A stretch of 64,000 nucleotides of DNA, taken from NCBI RefSeq assembly GCF_032854445.1, contig NC_088302.1, positions 56,212,237-56,276,236 of the forward strand, written 5' to 3'. A model generated the notes under the pieces. It made no database searches. It worked only from the letters and a program-made list of their open reading frames with translations, and had not been told where the DNA came from. The position numbers and the translations under genes are program-made. Positions 1 through 11,985 of the stretch are shown here, one piece after another. Within the stretch, counting starts at the first letter, position 1. The number at the start of each line of letters is the position of its first letter. The stretch is from Liolophura sinensis (lineage: Eukaryota > Mollusca > Polyplacophora > Chitonida > Chitonidae).

Positions 1-298
1 ACATATGCCCAACGACAGTCTAGCTTATGCATAGCGCGCAGCAGCGTATTGCTAACGATCACGCGTTGTAACGTATAAAACGGCTGTTGATCGATGATTC
101 TAATCATAATATTATTGTACTGGACATCAACATCGTCGTCATGCCGAACAAAAATTCAAAGAACGCTGCATCGAAGTGTTTCGACTTAAGAGTAACTTAC
201 GAGCAACGTGCACGAACGCGTGTTTACGATCTCACACTTTACCTACAACTTATGGCCAGCGTATGCGAGACGTATAAGCCACACTCTGGCATACGTCG

Positions 299-324
299 AA
301 AATTTTGTGCATGCACAAAATTTT
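299..324. repeat. 26-base perfect palindrome
   Basis: A perfect inverted repeat centred between 311 and 312, built on TTTTGTGC / GCACAAAA. A weaker inverted pair (CCAGCGTAT near 255 and ATACGCTGG near 443) flanks it. The stretch from 1 to about 1,070 holds no gene I can support. An open frame at 87-491 (+) overlaps the palindrome and looks non-coding. Confidence 0.6.
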
Positions 325-737
325 TCGAGGGCCTCGCCTTACTACAACATATACCAGCGTGTTTCAGCGCGCGCTTAACTTATACAAGCCTTACCCAAAC
401 TTATTCCACGTGCACCGCCGTATTTGACAATTCAAATATTGGTATACGCTGGCTAAATCCTCAAGGCGTCCTCTGGGCCGTAACCAGATAGTCACACATA
501 AATGCATATGGTGACGGAGCACGTGATCCGACGTTGAGGAGAGAAGCCACATATCTCATTGCCAATCTACTGAGCAATAGGTATATTGTGAGTAATAAAG
601 CATAAAGTCACGACTACTTAACAGACGTGAGGTGGACTATCATACTCCATGCATCAAATGAGGCCAATTGTCGGACGATTTACACGGGTCTATAGAGACA
701 AATATAGGACATAAAAACATTGACCAAATGGGTCCAT

Positions 738-814
738 TGCAGACATTCGCCAGGTGAGCCAGTTGCAGACATTCGCCACGCGAGCCAGTTCAGATATTCG
801 TCACGTGACCCAGT
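738..814. repeat. Short tandem repeat, about 26-base unit, 3 copies
   Basis: Three imperfect copies of a unit reading GCAGACATTCGCCA followed by a variable GTGAGCCAGT. No function is visible. Confidence 0.55.
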
Positions 815-1073
815 TGAATATGTGTTTATCTCGAAGCAGGAAAAGAATTCTTACAGGAAGTTGGAATAGTTTAAATGTTTATTACCATCCGTTTTTTATC
901 GCAATATTTTCTCCAGGTGTAGCCTACATTTCTTCTTTACGTCTTCTTTGATAACACAACAGTTCCACGTAGGTCACGTAAAAATCCCTGCAATAGCTTA
1001 CTTATAGAAACCACAAAATTTAACTTGAGATCTTCAACAAGACGAGAGAGAACAAGGAAATGTCAGACAATAC

Positions 1074-4000
1074 CTCTACAGGTAGGTCTCTTTCCACTCC
1101 ACAGCGTCCCCGTACAGTGGATAGCACTGTAACCAACCAAGTAATATCCAGGTGAGCAGGAAAACCTTACCACCGCTCCCCCGTGTAAAAAATGGGCCCT
1201 TCCATTTGTCACGTACATCATATGACTCCGTGGACAACGTTTAGCTACAAACACAAAATTATAAATGAGACACTGTTCATAAGAATATATAGGAAGCAAC
1301 ATCTGAGGTCATTACCACGGAATTTTCCCTCTGATGGCTTTGGGCACTCGTGCTCTTTCAAATAATTATCTACTAAGATTCATTTATTTGAATGGTGTTT
1401 TACGTCGTACTCAAGAATGTTTCACTCATACTGCGGCAGCCAGCATTATGGCGGGACGAAACAAGACGGAAACCCACGATATCTACCAAAAAAAAAAAAC
1501 GTTCTTCACAAAATGGTGGACTAAATATACAACTTTTATTAATACTCTGAACATCAGACTGTCCTTTTCCCCAAATAATTGTATTGTCAGAAAGATTTAA
1601 GACAATCTTTAGCATTTCCTGTTATATTTAAACAATGTTGACTCTAAAACAGCTGATAAAGGTGGTTTTATTGCCTTACCAACGCAGAATGGAGGATCGA
1701 TGGTCCAGCGGCCGTTCTTGAGGTTACACGCCCCCAGAACTTCCCCGATAGCCTCGAATCCAGGGTCACATGTGTAGGTCACCAGCCAGCCATTGCCCCA
1801 CACCTCCACACTGCCGTGAGGGATCTCCCGAGGGTGGTTACATAGTCTCTCTGCGCAATAGAAGTCAAGCAACATCACAGAAACTAGTGGACCAATACGT
1901 GTCAGTACCAGCTAAATAGTACTTCATTTTCTGCATGTAATGGATTGGTATTCTACGCCTCATACAGAGTTAAGACTAACACATGGGTATACTGGTAGAG
2001 GAAATCTGTCTGAGCCTCTCCCAGGTAACTGAAAAGCCTTCCTGTTCTGAAGCCGCATCGCAAGCTGGGTTAGAACGCACCCTCCAAGAGGCCAAGAGTT
2101 AAGCGTCTTCAGACAGAACACAATATTCCACTGCATAACACTGCAACTTTACCATGAGCCTGAAACACAAAGACTGACACCACTGTGCCTTTCCAAGCAC
2201 GTTTTTTTTTTGTTCTTTGAGCATAGGTCAAACAAAACTCAATATCATATACCTACCAAACTCTAATATTACTTTCTAACGGCTGTAAAGGCACCAGCGT
2301 GTTTATACCTACCTGGTGCTAATATTACTTTCTAACAGCTGTAAAGGCACAAGTGTGTTTATACCTACCTGGTGCTAATATTAATTTCTAACAGCTGTAA
2401 AGGTACCAGTGTTTTTATACCTATCCTGTACTAATATTACTTTCTAACGGCTGTAAAGGCCCCAATGTGCCTATACCTACCTGGTGCTAATATTCCCTTC
2501 TAACGGCTGTAAAGGCACCACTGTGTTTATACCTACGTCGTGCTAATATTCCCTTCTAACGGCTGTAAAGGCCCCAGAGTATTTGTACCTATCCGGTACT
2601 AATATTACTTTCTAACAGCTGTAAAGGTCCCAGCGTGTTCATACCTATCTGGTGCTAATATTACTTTCTAAGAGGTGTAAAGGCCCCAGCGGGTTTATAC
2701 CTATCTGATACTAATATTACTTTCTAACGGCTGTAAAGGCACCAGTGTGTTTATACCTATCCGGCACTAATATTACTAACTAACGGCTGTAAAGGCCCCA
2801 GCGTGTTTATACCTACCCGTTACTAATATTACTTTCTAAGAGCTGTAAAGGCCCCAGCGTGTTTATACCTGTCCGGTACTAATATTAATTTGTAATGGCT
2901 GTAAAGGCACCAGTGTGTGTGTTTATACCTACCTGGTGCTAATATTACTAACTAACGGCTGTAAAGGCCCCAGCGTATTTATGCCTATCAGGTACTAATA
3001 TTACTTTACAACGGCTGTAAAGGCACCAATGTGTTTACACCTACCTGGTGCTAATATTACTAACTAACGGCTGTAAAGGCAGCAGCGTGTTTATACCTAC
3101 CCAATGCTAATATTAATTTCTAACGGCTGTAAAGGCCCCAGAGTGATTATACCTACCTGGTGCTAATATTACTAACGGCTGTAAAGGCCCCAGCGCGTTT
3201 ATGCCTACCTGGTACTAATATTACCTTCTAACGGCTGTAAAGGAACCACTGTGTTTATACATACCTGGTGCTAATATTACTAACTAACGGCTGTGAAGTC
3301 CCCAGTGTGTTTATACCTAACCGGTACTAATATTACCTTCTAACGGTTGTAAAGGCACCAGTGTGTTTATACCTACCTGGTGCTAATATTACTAACTAAC
3401 GGCTGTAAAGGCCCCAGCATATTTATACCTATCAGGTACTAATATTACTTTCTAACGGCTGTAAAGGCCCCAGCGTGTTTATACTTATCCGGTACTAATA
3501 TTACTTTCTAACAACTGTACAAGCACCAGTGTGTTTATACTTATCCAGTACTAATATTACTTTCTAACGGCTGTAAAGGCCCCAGCGTGTTTATATCTAC
3601 CCGGTACTAATATTAATTTTTAACGGCTGTGGAGGCCCCAGCGTGTTTATACCTACCCGGTACTAATATTCCTTTCTAACGGCTGTAAAGTCCCCAGCGT
3701 GTTTATACCTACCCGGTACTAATATTACTTTCCAACGGCTGTAGAGGCCCCAGTGTGTTTATACCTATCCGGTACTAATATTACTTTCTAACAACTGTAC
3801 AAGCACCAGTGTGTTTATACTTATCCGGTACTAATATTACTTTCTAACAACTGTACAAGCACCAGTGTGTTTATACCTATCCGGTACTAATATTACTTTC
3901 TAACAACTGTACAAGCACCAGTGTGTTTATACTTATCCGGTACTAATATTACTTTCCAACGGCTGTGGAGGCCCCAGCGTGTTTATACCTATCCCGTACT

Positions 4001-6054
4001 AATATTACTTTCTAACAACTGTACAAGCACCAGTGTGTTTATACTTATCCGGTACTAATATTACTTTCTAACGGTTGTAAAGGCCCCAGCGTGTTTATAC
4101 CTATCCGGTACTAATATTACTTTCTAACAACTGTACAAGCACCAGTGTGTTTATACTTATCCGGTACTAACATTACTTTCTAACAGCTGTAAAGGCACCA
4201 GTGTGTTTATACTTATCCGGTACTAATATTACTTTCCAACGGCTGTGGAGGCCCCAGCGTGTTTATACCTATCCGGTACTAACATTACTTTCTAACAGCT
4301 GTACAAGCACCAGTGTGTTTATACTTATCCGGTACTAATATTACTTTCCAACGGCTGTAGAGGCCCCAGCGTGTTTATACCTATCCGGTACTAATATTAC
4401 TTTCTAACAGCTGTAAAGACACCAGTGTGTTTATACCTACCCGGTACTAATATTCCTTTCTAACGGCTGTAAAGGCCCCAGCGTATTTATATCTATCCGG
4501 TACTAATATTACTTTCTAACTGCTGTAAAAGCATCTGTAAAGGCACCCATGTGTTTATACCTACCTGGTGCTAATATGACTTATTAACGGCTGTACAAAC
4601 CTTAGTGTGTTTACACTGCTTACTAACGACTAGTGTAGGCCTACGTGTTTTTACTTACATAGTGCTTACTAACGCACGACTAACGCATAGGCCTATATCT
4701 ACTGTATATTTGACGGGCATGGGATTTTTTTTTTTTTGATTGGTGTTTTACGCCGTACTCAAGAATATTTCTCTTATACGACGGCGGCCAGCATTATGGT
4801 GGGTGGAAATCGGGCAGAGCCCGGGGGAAACCCACGACCATCCACAGGTTGCTAGCTGACCTTCTCACGTACGGCCGGAGAGGAAGCCAGCATCAGCTGG
4901 ACTTGAACTCACAGCGACCGCATTGGTGAGAGACTCCTGGGTCATTACGCTGCGCTAGCGCTTTAACCGACTGAGCCACGGAGGCCCCGACAGGCATGGA
5001 AACTTAGCTTTTAGTTGGAATTATTTCCTAGAATATCGTCTCAATGCTTTTTTCTTATTTGTTTATTTATCCATTTGGCCCAGGTTTTACACCTTACAAA
5101 TGTGTATTTCCTGTATATGACAGTGGCAATGTCATTGATTGGAGGAAACAAGGCATATCTCTGAGAAACCAGTCACTCTTGTCCAGGTACCTGACAAACC
5201 TATTGACTCGAAACCCACAACAGGACAAGAGGGAGCTTCATGGACTCCAGCACACAACCTCATACGTAAGGAATCCATCGGCTGAGGCGAGAGTGGCGCT
5301 TTAATAGATGAGCCAGTTTTATTGTACATGTACATATAATGTGACAGCTTCTATATCATTACCATAATGATTGTTTTCCAAATTTAGCCGTCTGCTTGAA
5401 ATTCATTTATTTTAATATTTGTTTGATTGTGGAATGACACCACATTCAATGATTTCAGTGAGCTCCGGGCCTAGTGGTTGTCATATGATATTAAACAACC
5501 AGTCTAATTATAGATTCGAACTTAGGACCCAGCTTGTGCACGGGTTCACGTAAAGCCAGTGACAGCAATGAACAGCCTGACAGTTGGCGTGGTCATACCG
5601 CAACCTGGCTCGTTGGACGTACATGGGGTAAAGTTATCACGTGGATATATCTACCCTCTAGTCCGACTTATTTAACATACATGTGGCTGCCATGTGACAT
5701 CAGGGTGGCGTCTGTCGGGAGACAGAGGGTATGGTTGTCATTAGACCGCTAGTTAGCAAAGGCTTCTTCAATGAACCCAGTCTTTTGATTCCCGAGGGGA
5801 TTAGGGTGTGTAAGACTCAGCAGAGATTGTGTTAGTGGTGTTGTTGTAACATCTAAACCTCAGTCTAAAGAAATCATGATAAAGAAAAAGACACTTAAAA
5901 GACACAATTAATTGAAAAAGTTCTAGAAGGGTATTTTGAGCGCCCAATACGTACCAAATTCTTCCGAATCTTCAGCTGCTATTGTTACGGTTGTCATCGC
6001 GGACGTAAGAGAGAGCAGCATCAACCACCGGCAGTGAATCCACGTGTCACCCAT
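1074..6054 (-). CDS. Secreted or surface sushi (CCP) domain protein, 3' end missing
   Basis: Three minus-strand exons join in frame. Exon 1 (5955-6054, 33 codons plus 1 base) starts at ATG 6054 and encodes a signal peptide (MGDTWIHCRW, then a hydrophobic LMLLSLTSAM stretch) followed by an acidic AEDSEEF. Its donor is GTACGT. Exons 2 (1680-1850) and 3 (1074-1244) are each exactly 171 bases, 57 codons, phase 1 at both ends, the usual form of a one-exon sushi module. Each has the four cysteines and the tryptophan of a CCP domain (exon 2 ends WTIDPPFC, exon 3 ends LWSGKRPTC). Exon 3 ends in a phase 1 donor (GTATTG), so at least one more exon is expected. None is visible to the left, so the gene probably leaves the window. 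CCP modules bind proteins in complement, adhesion and receptor settings; the partner here is unknown. The first intron (1851-5954) contains a 56-base satellite and a SINE. A coding exon hidden there cannot be excluded. Confidence 0.72.
1390..1486 (-). mobile_element. SINE 3'-part fragment
   Basis: Antisense copy of the tail of the window's common SINE: GGTGTTTTACGTCGTACTC, then CAGCATTATGG, then ACCCACGA. It is truncated before the tRNA-like head. It lies in the intron between the two sushi exons. Confidence 0.75.
2247..4625. repeat. 56-base satellite, about 42 copies
   Basis: Unit: GGTRCTAATATTACTTTC, then TAACGGCTGTAAAGGC, then the CCAGCGTGTTTATACCTA part. Register is nearly perfect at 56 bases. 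The right half (about 3,500-4,440) mixes two subtypes, one with AACAACTGTACAAGCACC and one with GGCTGTGGAGGCCCC. They often alternate, giving a 112-base higher-order unit. Most units contain TAATATTAC. The array sits in the first intron of the sushi gene. No coding potential is seen. Confidence 0.93.
4737..4988 (-). mobile_element. Full-length tRNA-derived SINE
   Basis: Reads on the minus strand as a tRNA-like head (GGCCTCCGTGGCTCAGT with an A-box, GAGTTCAAGTCC as B-box), a conserved body (CTTCCTCTCCGGCCGTACGT; CCACCATAATGCTGGCCGCC) and a tail (GAATATTCTTGAGTACGGCG type, ending in CCAATC). The same family recurs about a dozen times in the window. Confidence 0.9.
5063..5240 (+). repeat. Degenerate interspersed repeat (second family)
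   Basis: Shares scattered blocks in the same order with 60190-60360: a TTTACACCTTACAA-like start, ATTGGAGGAAACAAGGC, then AGGTACCTGACAAACCT. Both look like old copies of one interspersed element. The class cannot be assigned. The remainder up to 5,950 contains no gene I can support. Confidence 0.4.
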
Positions 6055-6430
6055 CTCCACGTTCCAGAATTTTCGCAAAAGATGTTGACAAGTCATCTCG
6101 TATATTTTCTTTCTTGGCGTGAATTAAAATACGTTGATACATACAGACAGCTGGCTATTTAACAATCTGAAAGGCTTTGATCGTCGTGCGAAGAGCGGCT
6201 GTCGAGGCATGGACTACAGCATCAGCTGTGTGGGACCCGACTCACCGTAACACAGGGGGCCTCAGAACCACTTGACAAGGAGCGGCGTCTGAATGGGCGG
6301 CTTGGCGTTGCCGAAAACTGATAGGAACGTGTCTCGCTGTTCGGCGCGTACATGTGCCGTGAACGGCCTGATACATTGCCGTTCGGATGCCAAGGCAACA
6401 ACTTTCCAGAGCTTTCTTCGGTGAAAAGCC

Positions 6431-6454
6431 AAAAAAAAAAAAAAAAAAAAAAAA
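6431..6454. repeat. Poly-A tract, 24 bases
   Basis: Uninterrupted run of 24 A on the plus strand inside an otherwise GC-rich, CpG-containing block (6,180-6,560). Its length may be unreliable in the assembly, so frames read through it should not be trusted. Confidence 0.9.
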
Positions 6455-6455
6455 T

Positions 6456-6662
6456 TCACCAGTTTCTCCCCGGGAAGCAGTTTCTGTTGTAATGCACCGC
6501 GAGTTCGTACATGTGGTGTACCGCAAACTGCCACAACAAACCGGCGACAAGAAGCAGTAAAGCAATGCCGAGTGAGATTTTAACCCCGTATGTCAAGAGA
6601 GACATTTGTTTAATGGGTGCTGGTAACATACACCCCGATAACAGGTCCAACACATGTACCAT
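6456..6662 (-). CDS. Hypothetical ORF with one membrane segment (possible first exon)
   Basis: 68 codons on the minus strand. After about 28 residues comes a hydrophobic stretch (ISLGIALLLLVAGLLWQF), then a short polar tail with one cysteine. A cytosolic N-terminus followed by one membrane helix is the layout of a type II membrane enzyme's first exon. The sequence AACTG|GTGAAT near 6,456 could be a splice donor. A second good donor (GTGAGT) sits at about 6,246. It lies only some 400 bases upstream of the sushi gene start on the same strand, so it could also belong to that gene's 5' region, or be non-coding. I do not recognise the family. Confidence 0.25.
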   Translation of the reverse strand: MVHVLDLLSGCMLPAPIKQMSLLTYGVKISLGIALLLLVAGLLWQFAVHHMYELAVHYNRNCFPGRNW

Positions 6663-6961
6663 AAACGCCTAACTGATACCTTATTCAACAAATTATATTA
6701 AAATAAAAACACTTCAACCATGAGTACAAGTGTGTGTGGATTTTCTCATACTGAGCGTAGTACAGCGGCTGAAATCTGGCTTCCATTGACCGAAATGACA
6801 GGCTCATTATTTAATATAGTTTTAACAGGCTGTTCCAGCTGCAATTATATGTCCTAATGACAGCCATTTTACTCGTATCAGCTGATCTTGAAGTAAAACT
6901 TCTCTGTGAATTTCGGGTGAACTTTAAATAACGTTAATGGGTTAAGCTTGAGCATGCTATA

Positions 6962-7231
6962 TTAAAGGATACATGAAACGCTTTAGTTTTCTTTCCTCAT
7001 GTACAGTTTAGGACATCCCAGCGGTGGTGGGGAGTGTCCGCCGCGCCCCGAGCAAGATCAACGATGACGTAATTTCCGAAATAAATCCCACCAACGACGG
7101 AAAATATCCATAAAATAGAGGCGTGTAAAAAACATACCCCAAATATGAAAATTAAAAAGAAAATTTTTTTTTCTTCATTTGGCTTAGAAAGATAATCTTG
7201 GTTTTAGATACCGTTTTCACGTATCCTTTAA
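6962..7231. mobile_element. piggyBac-like MITE with TTAA duplications
   Basis: TTAA at 6962-6965 and again at 7228-7231 flank a 262-base segment with inverted ends: AGGATACATGAAAC at the left, and GTTTTCACGTATCCT at the right. TTAA target duplication is the hallmark of piggyBac elements. There is no room for a transposase. The core has a CpG-rich block (CCGCCGCGCC) and a TGACGTAA motif. Confidence 0.7.
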
Positions 7232-9597
7232 GAAGAAAACGGGTGAACAACCTAAATACAATCAAGGCTTAATTTGCTCGGTAATTCTTTCTTGCATTGT
7301 TTTCTCTATACCAACAGATCGCTTCCGTCACATGGAGGGTATTGGGCGGTGTTGAATGCCAAACGTTTCACCCGAAGGCCATCACATGTCAAGCATCGTC
7401 CAGTTCTCCTTATACACATAAAGGGGGCTGCTTTATTTATTTACCGCCATTCTCGAGATTTTTTCGCTTATACGAAGGCTTAAGGTTTTAAGTACAATAA
7501 AACTCCACATTACAAATCATCTGGATTTGAATGCTGGTAGATTTTCAGCATCGTTTTGAGCGGCCATTTCGGGTGTTGGCTTACGCGTTGCTCTTAGCTG
7601 GAACACAATATGAGATATTGTACCCCAGCTCCCAGCCAATGATAGCAAGCACAATGCAAGTACATCAAGTTATTCCAGCAGGATTTACACGGTCTCTCCA
7701 GTGAGAAGTCAAAATATTCCCAAATTTAATAAATACATGTACTGCACCAAAGTCCAGAGGTTATCCATCTTGCTTCGTTTTGAAGGCCACGGAGCTATCC
7801 ATTTCACCATTGTAAAAATGCACATCCGCACAGTTTAGTTAAGAATTATACTTCACCAACATCAGATATAAGCTGGTCAGATTGTTTATATCAGTAGTAC
7901 ATGGAAACCTTGGTCCATAGCAACGTTTTCCCGATATGCTTAAAAATAATACAAATAATAAACAATAACGAGTTTTTGAACAAATGTAATCAGCCTTAGT
8001 TATACACACGCCGAGGGACGTAGCGTGAGAATTAGGTGTCGCCATCATCCACCTACAATGTCCTGTAAGGTTAGAAGTATATATTTCAGGAAAATCGGAT
8101 TAATCAACTAGGTAAATGCTACAGCTGTTCTCTCCAATGCTTAGAATGATGGACAATATTTTCCATCTACATGTTCAGATAAAGAACAAAAATCAACGCA
8201 ACAAACTGATAAATATATAAAACCAACAAGCCTTCAGCCAACAGATGTAAGCACAAGATTTATTTTTCGTTATTGAAATAACGAACTTAAAGCTGCAGCA
8301 GTTTCAAACTCCAGGCTCCATGATCATAAAACTGTCACACTTTTAAACAGACTAACTTTAAAACAGTTTACTGCATTAAAATTTTAACTCATTTTAAGTA
8401 TTTATAGGCCATATTAATAAATGTTATAGGCCGATCTTCATGACAAAAAAGGACATTAGCCTTTAAGAATAATGCCACAAGATAAAACCAAATCTGGATC
8501 AAATCTGAAAATAACTTCGTTATTGAGGGGCTATATATCTTAAATTAGCTGAATAACCTGCCGGACGTCTTGTATTTAGCGCTGGGTTATTTGAATTCCC
8601 TTCTCCATGCAGTAGCATGATGGCTTTAAATATGGTTCTAGCATGCTATTCGGATCTAAATAAGGTGCTGCAGAACGATTTTCGTTATTTATTAACGCGC
8701 TAGCTCGAATACCGTGCCGGTAGATTGTTATTTGGGTGTAACATTTACTCTAATATTATGATCAGGACCTCAAATAGGTTCTCACAAATTTGGCCCTAGC
8801 AAGTTTGTTATAAATCGATTCTTTAGAAAGGTGCTGGGTCGAATATGCTCCGAACCTGATGTTTGCATAAACAGCGTGTTATTCGGTCTGTTCAAAGGTG
8901 TTTACAGGAACATGGTGCCAGTACGTTTTTCGTTATTCGCTTTTCAATAACGTGTTAGCACCATTTTCGAGTAAACGCCTGTATTGGAGTAAACTTGGAG
9001 AGCCGAATGGAGAATAACGTGCTGACAACATATATTCGTCCCTGTGAGAAACTTTGAGATGGAATAACGTCCTAAAACCAAGCCAGCCCGGATAACAAAA
9101 GACGTGCTGGCTCTGAATTTAAGAAGAAGTCTTTCTTTCAAATCCGAAAAATATGTTACAAGTACATTGCATAGCGACAGCACATTACCGAAGGGCCGAG
9201 TAACGAAAATCGTGCGAACAGCACATTCAAGTTAACTCCACGACAAAAAGAAAGAGAAAAAAAAAGACAAAAACAAAAACAAAAAGCTGCCAATTGTCAG
9301 CACATTATTCAAGATTCGAATTTGATGTCTGCGCAGTACGTTTCTGGAATTCTGGAAGTATTGTTTTGACAATACTTACACACCGTTACTCTCTCCACGC
9401 CAGACCGTACTAACCTACCGGCGGTTGTGGACCAACGGCTAGGGACCTCTGCCTAAGGTGGATTACATACAAGGTGGAGTCCTGTTGGAATAACAGCCGT
9501 GTCATTCCACGACGGGACAAACGGACATAATTCTGTCCAAAGTGGATGAAACCACTCCATGTAATTTTACATCATCAAGCCATGTACACCTCCTACA
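7232..9597. other. Intergenic stretch, no gene supported
   Basis: AT-rich, with only short open frames that lack domain character. From 8,260 to 9,220 the words CGTTATT and AATAACG recur about ten times in both orientations (for example near 8,266, 8,682, 8,930, 8,948, 9,016 and 9,203), suggesting a decayed palindromic or repeated element that I could not delimit. A low-complexity AAAAACAAAAAC run lies near 9,265. Confidence 0.5.
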
Positions 9598-10398
9598 TCA
9601 TGCCACTCTTCCCTTGAGAGGTGTGTGATTAACCATGGACAGGCGAATCATGCCACTCTTCCCTTGAGAGGTGTGTGATTAACCATGGACAGGCGAATCA
9701 TGCCACTCTTCCCTTGAGGGGTGTGTGATTAACCATGGACAGACGAATCATGCCACTCTTCCCTTGAGGGGTGTGTGATTAACCATGGACAGGCGAATCA
9801 CGCCACTCTTCCCTTGAGAGGTGTGTGATTAACCATGGACAGACGAATCATGCCACTCTTCCCTTGAGGGGTGTGTGATTAACCATAGACAGGCGAATCA
9901 TGCCACTCTTCCCTTGAGAGGTGTGTGATTAACCATGGACAGGCGAATCATGCCACTCTTCCCTTGAGAGGTGTGTGATTAACCATGGACAGGCGAATCA
10001 TGCCACTCTTCCCTTGAGAGGTGTGTGATTAACCATGGACAGGCGAATCATGCCACTCTTCCCTTGAGGGGAGTGTGATTAACCATGGACAGGCGAATCA
10101 TGCCACTCTTCCCTTGAGGGGTGTGTGATTAACCATGGACAGGCGAATCATGCCACTCTTCCCTTGAGAGGTGTGTGATTAACCATGGACAGGCGAATCA
10201 CGCCACTCTTCCCTTGAGGGGAGTGTGATTAACCATGGACAGGCGAATCACGCCACTCTTCCCTTGAGGGGTGTGTGATTAACCATGGACAGGCGAATCA
10301 TGCCACTCTTCCCTGGAGAGGTGTGTGATTAACCATGGACAGGCGAATCATGCCACTTTTCCCTTGGGGTGTGTGTGATTAACCATCGAAAGGCGATA
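9598..10398. repeat. 50-base satellite, 16 copies
   Basis: Unit: TCATGCCACTCTTCCCTTGA, then GAGGTGTGTGATTAACCATG, then GACAGGCGAA. Exact 50-base register throughout, with few substitutions (GAGAG/GAGGG, TGTG/AGTG). The last unit is degenerate. Unit length is not a multiple of 3 and no frame is conserved. From 10,399 to 11,740 I see no gene, only a short repeat of ACCCAACA/AACAAAGA at 10,570-10,670. Confidence 0.95.
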
Positions 10399-11743
10399 TC
10401 CTTAGCGTAGCATGGCCACATCTGTCCGAAATTAATTCCTGAACTTTCTGGTTCTGCTTTGGGTCAACAATTTGGAAACTGCAACGGTGAGAATTTGGTA
10501 TGAAGAACGGCCAAGTACACAAAAATACTTGTTTCAACATCTAACACAATAACTTGTGTTGTTTTCATTCAACACAGAACTGTTTTACCCCAACAAAGAC
10601 ATGTGTTACCCAACAAAGAAATGTGTTAACCCAACACAGAACTGTTTTACCCCCACACAAACATGTTTTAAATAAATGTAAAGTACACGTTTGTGTAAAT
10701 AATAAAACAAGATTTCATTTAAGGCTGATATCTGTTGTTTATAGAAGTCCTGAATTTGTCTACTCAGATTGGCAACTATAAAGAATTATTTAAATCACAG
10801 TAGTGACTCAAATTAAGTAAATACTTAATAATGAAATACAATAAGAAAACCGAAAGATAAATGTCACACTTTAGCCCAGTTTATTGCATAGATACATGAT
10901 ATGACGGGAAGGCTATTTTTCGATCTTAAAACTATTTGGAATTCTACTTAAAGCAAGAAAAGCGTGACCATGACTATTCCAAATAACAGAATAAGACAAA
11001 AGGTATATCACACTCACAGCTGAGATTTAACAGCCCAAGTATTTAGTACTGCACCATAGGTGCAATGCCTCAAACCGGATACCTAACCATTTCTATCCTG
11101 CATAAAGTTCTAACTATTCCCAAACTGCCCCTGTACATGTAGGTGTATCACTGGAAGTATATACCTCCATGGTGTACCTAATGATTCATCTGCTGGTATG
11201 AGAACAGTTGGTGTAGTGCCTCAGTACCAGTATCCAATCAGTGGTCATCCAACAGAAATAAGGACAGGAAAGTTCCTCGACAATGACTTCCTAACGAGTG
11301 TATAATAGACTTCCGTACAGTTGCACCTCCACAATGTTTAGTCACTGGTTTCGAGTATTCTGTCTACCCCCTACCGCCAGTACTTCACTGTACTGATTTA
11401 TATCACTTTCACCGGCCACATGTATAGCGATGTTATAACCTACAGTTGAGAACGCTGCCTGAACACCAGCACAGCAGGATGGAAGAAATTACTCATTTTA
11501 TGAAATTACTTAAAGTGTCACATACCAAAAAAAACTGGTGAAACAGCTAGACAGATTTGTACTAAACTCCGTAAACTGCTCCATCTTGGAGTCAAAGACC
11601 GGTTATCCGTTTGGTAAAAATTCTTATATATGCAAAATCTAGTTTCCACAACATTCTGATGAATTCCCAGCATAACGAACTTCTGCGAGTCATTTGGCCA
11701 GACAATGTCAATGCTCAACACAAGGATGTCAACCAAACCATAT

Positions 11744-11749
11744 TTTATT
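11744..11749 (-). promoter_or_regulatory. Candidate poly-A signal for OCIAD1
   Basis: AATAAA on the minus strand about 240 bases past the OCIAD1 stop codon. It is the first canonical hexamer that fits a short 3' UTR. Inferred only from position. Confidence 0.4.
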
Positions 11750-11985
11750 TACTGGCATCCCAACAACACTTTTTAATGTTATAGGACATAAACATACCAC
11801 CATACATTTTCTGATCCCTGACCATGGTATCTGTAGTCGTTGGAAAATACCCTACATTACATACACTTATACCAAGCTTCATCGTAGAGTATGCACTGCT
11901 CTTTTGTATACCATCCTAAACTTCCTCACACACTATACATTACTAATTCATAATTATTCATGGTTTAATACATACACTTGTAATG

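Noticed and set aside
87-491. 134-codon plus-strand frame
   Set aside because: It overlaps a perfect palindrome, has no domain, signal or splice context, and its composition looks random.
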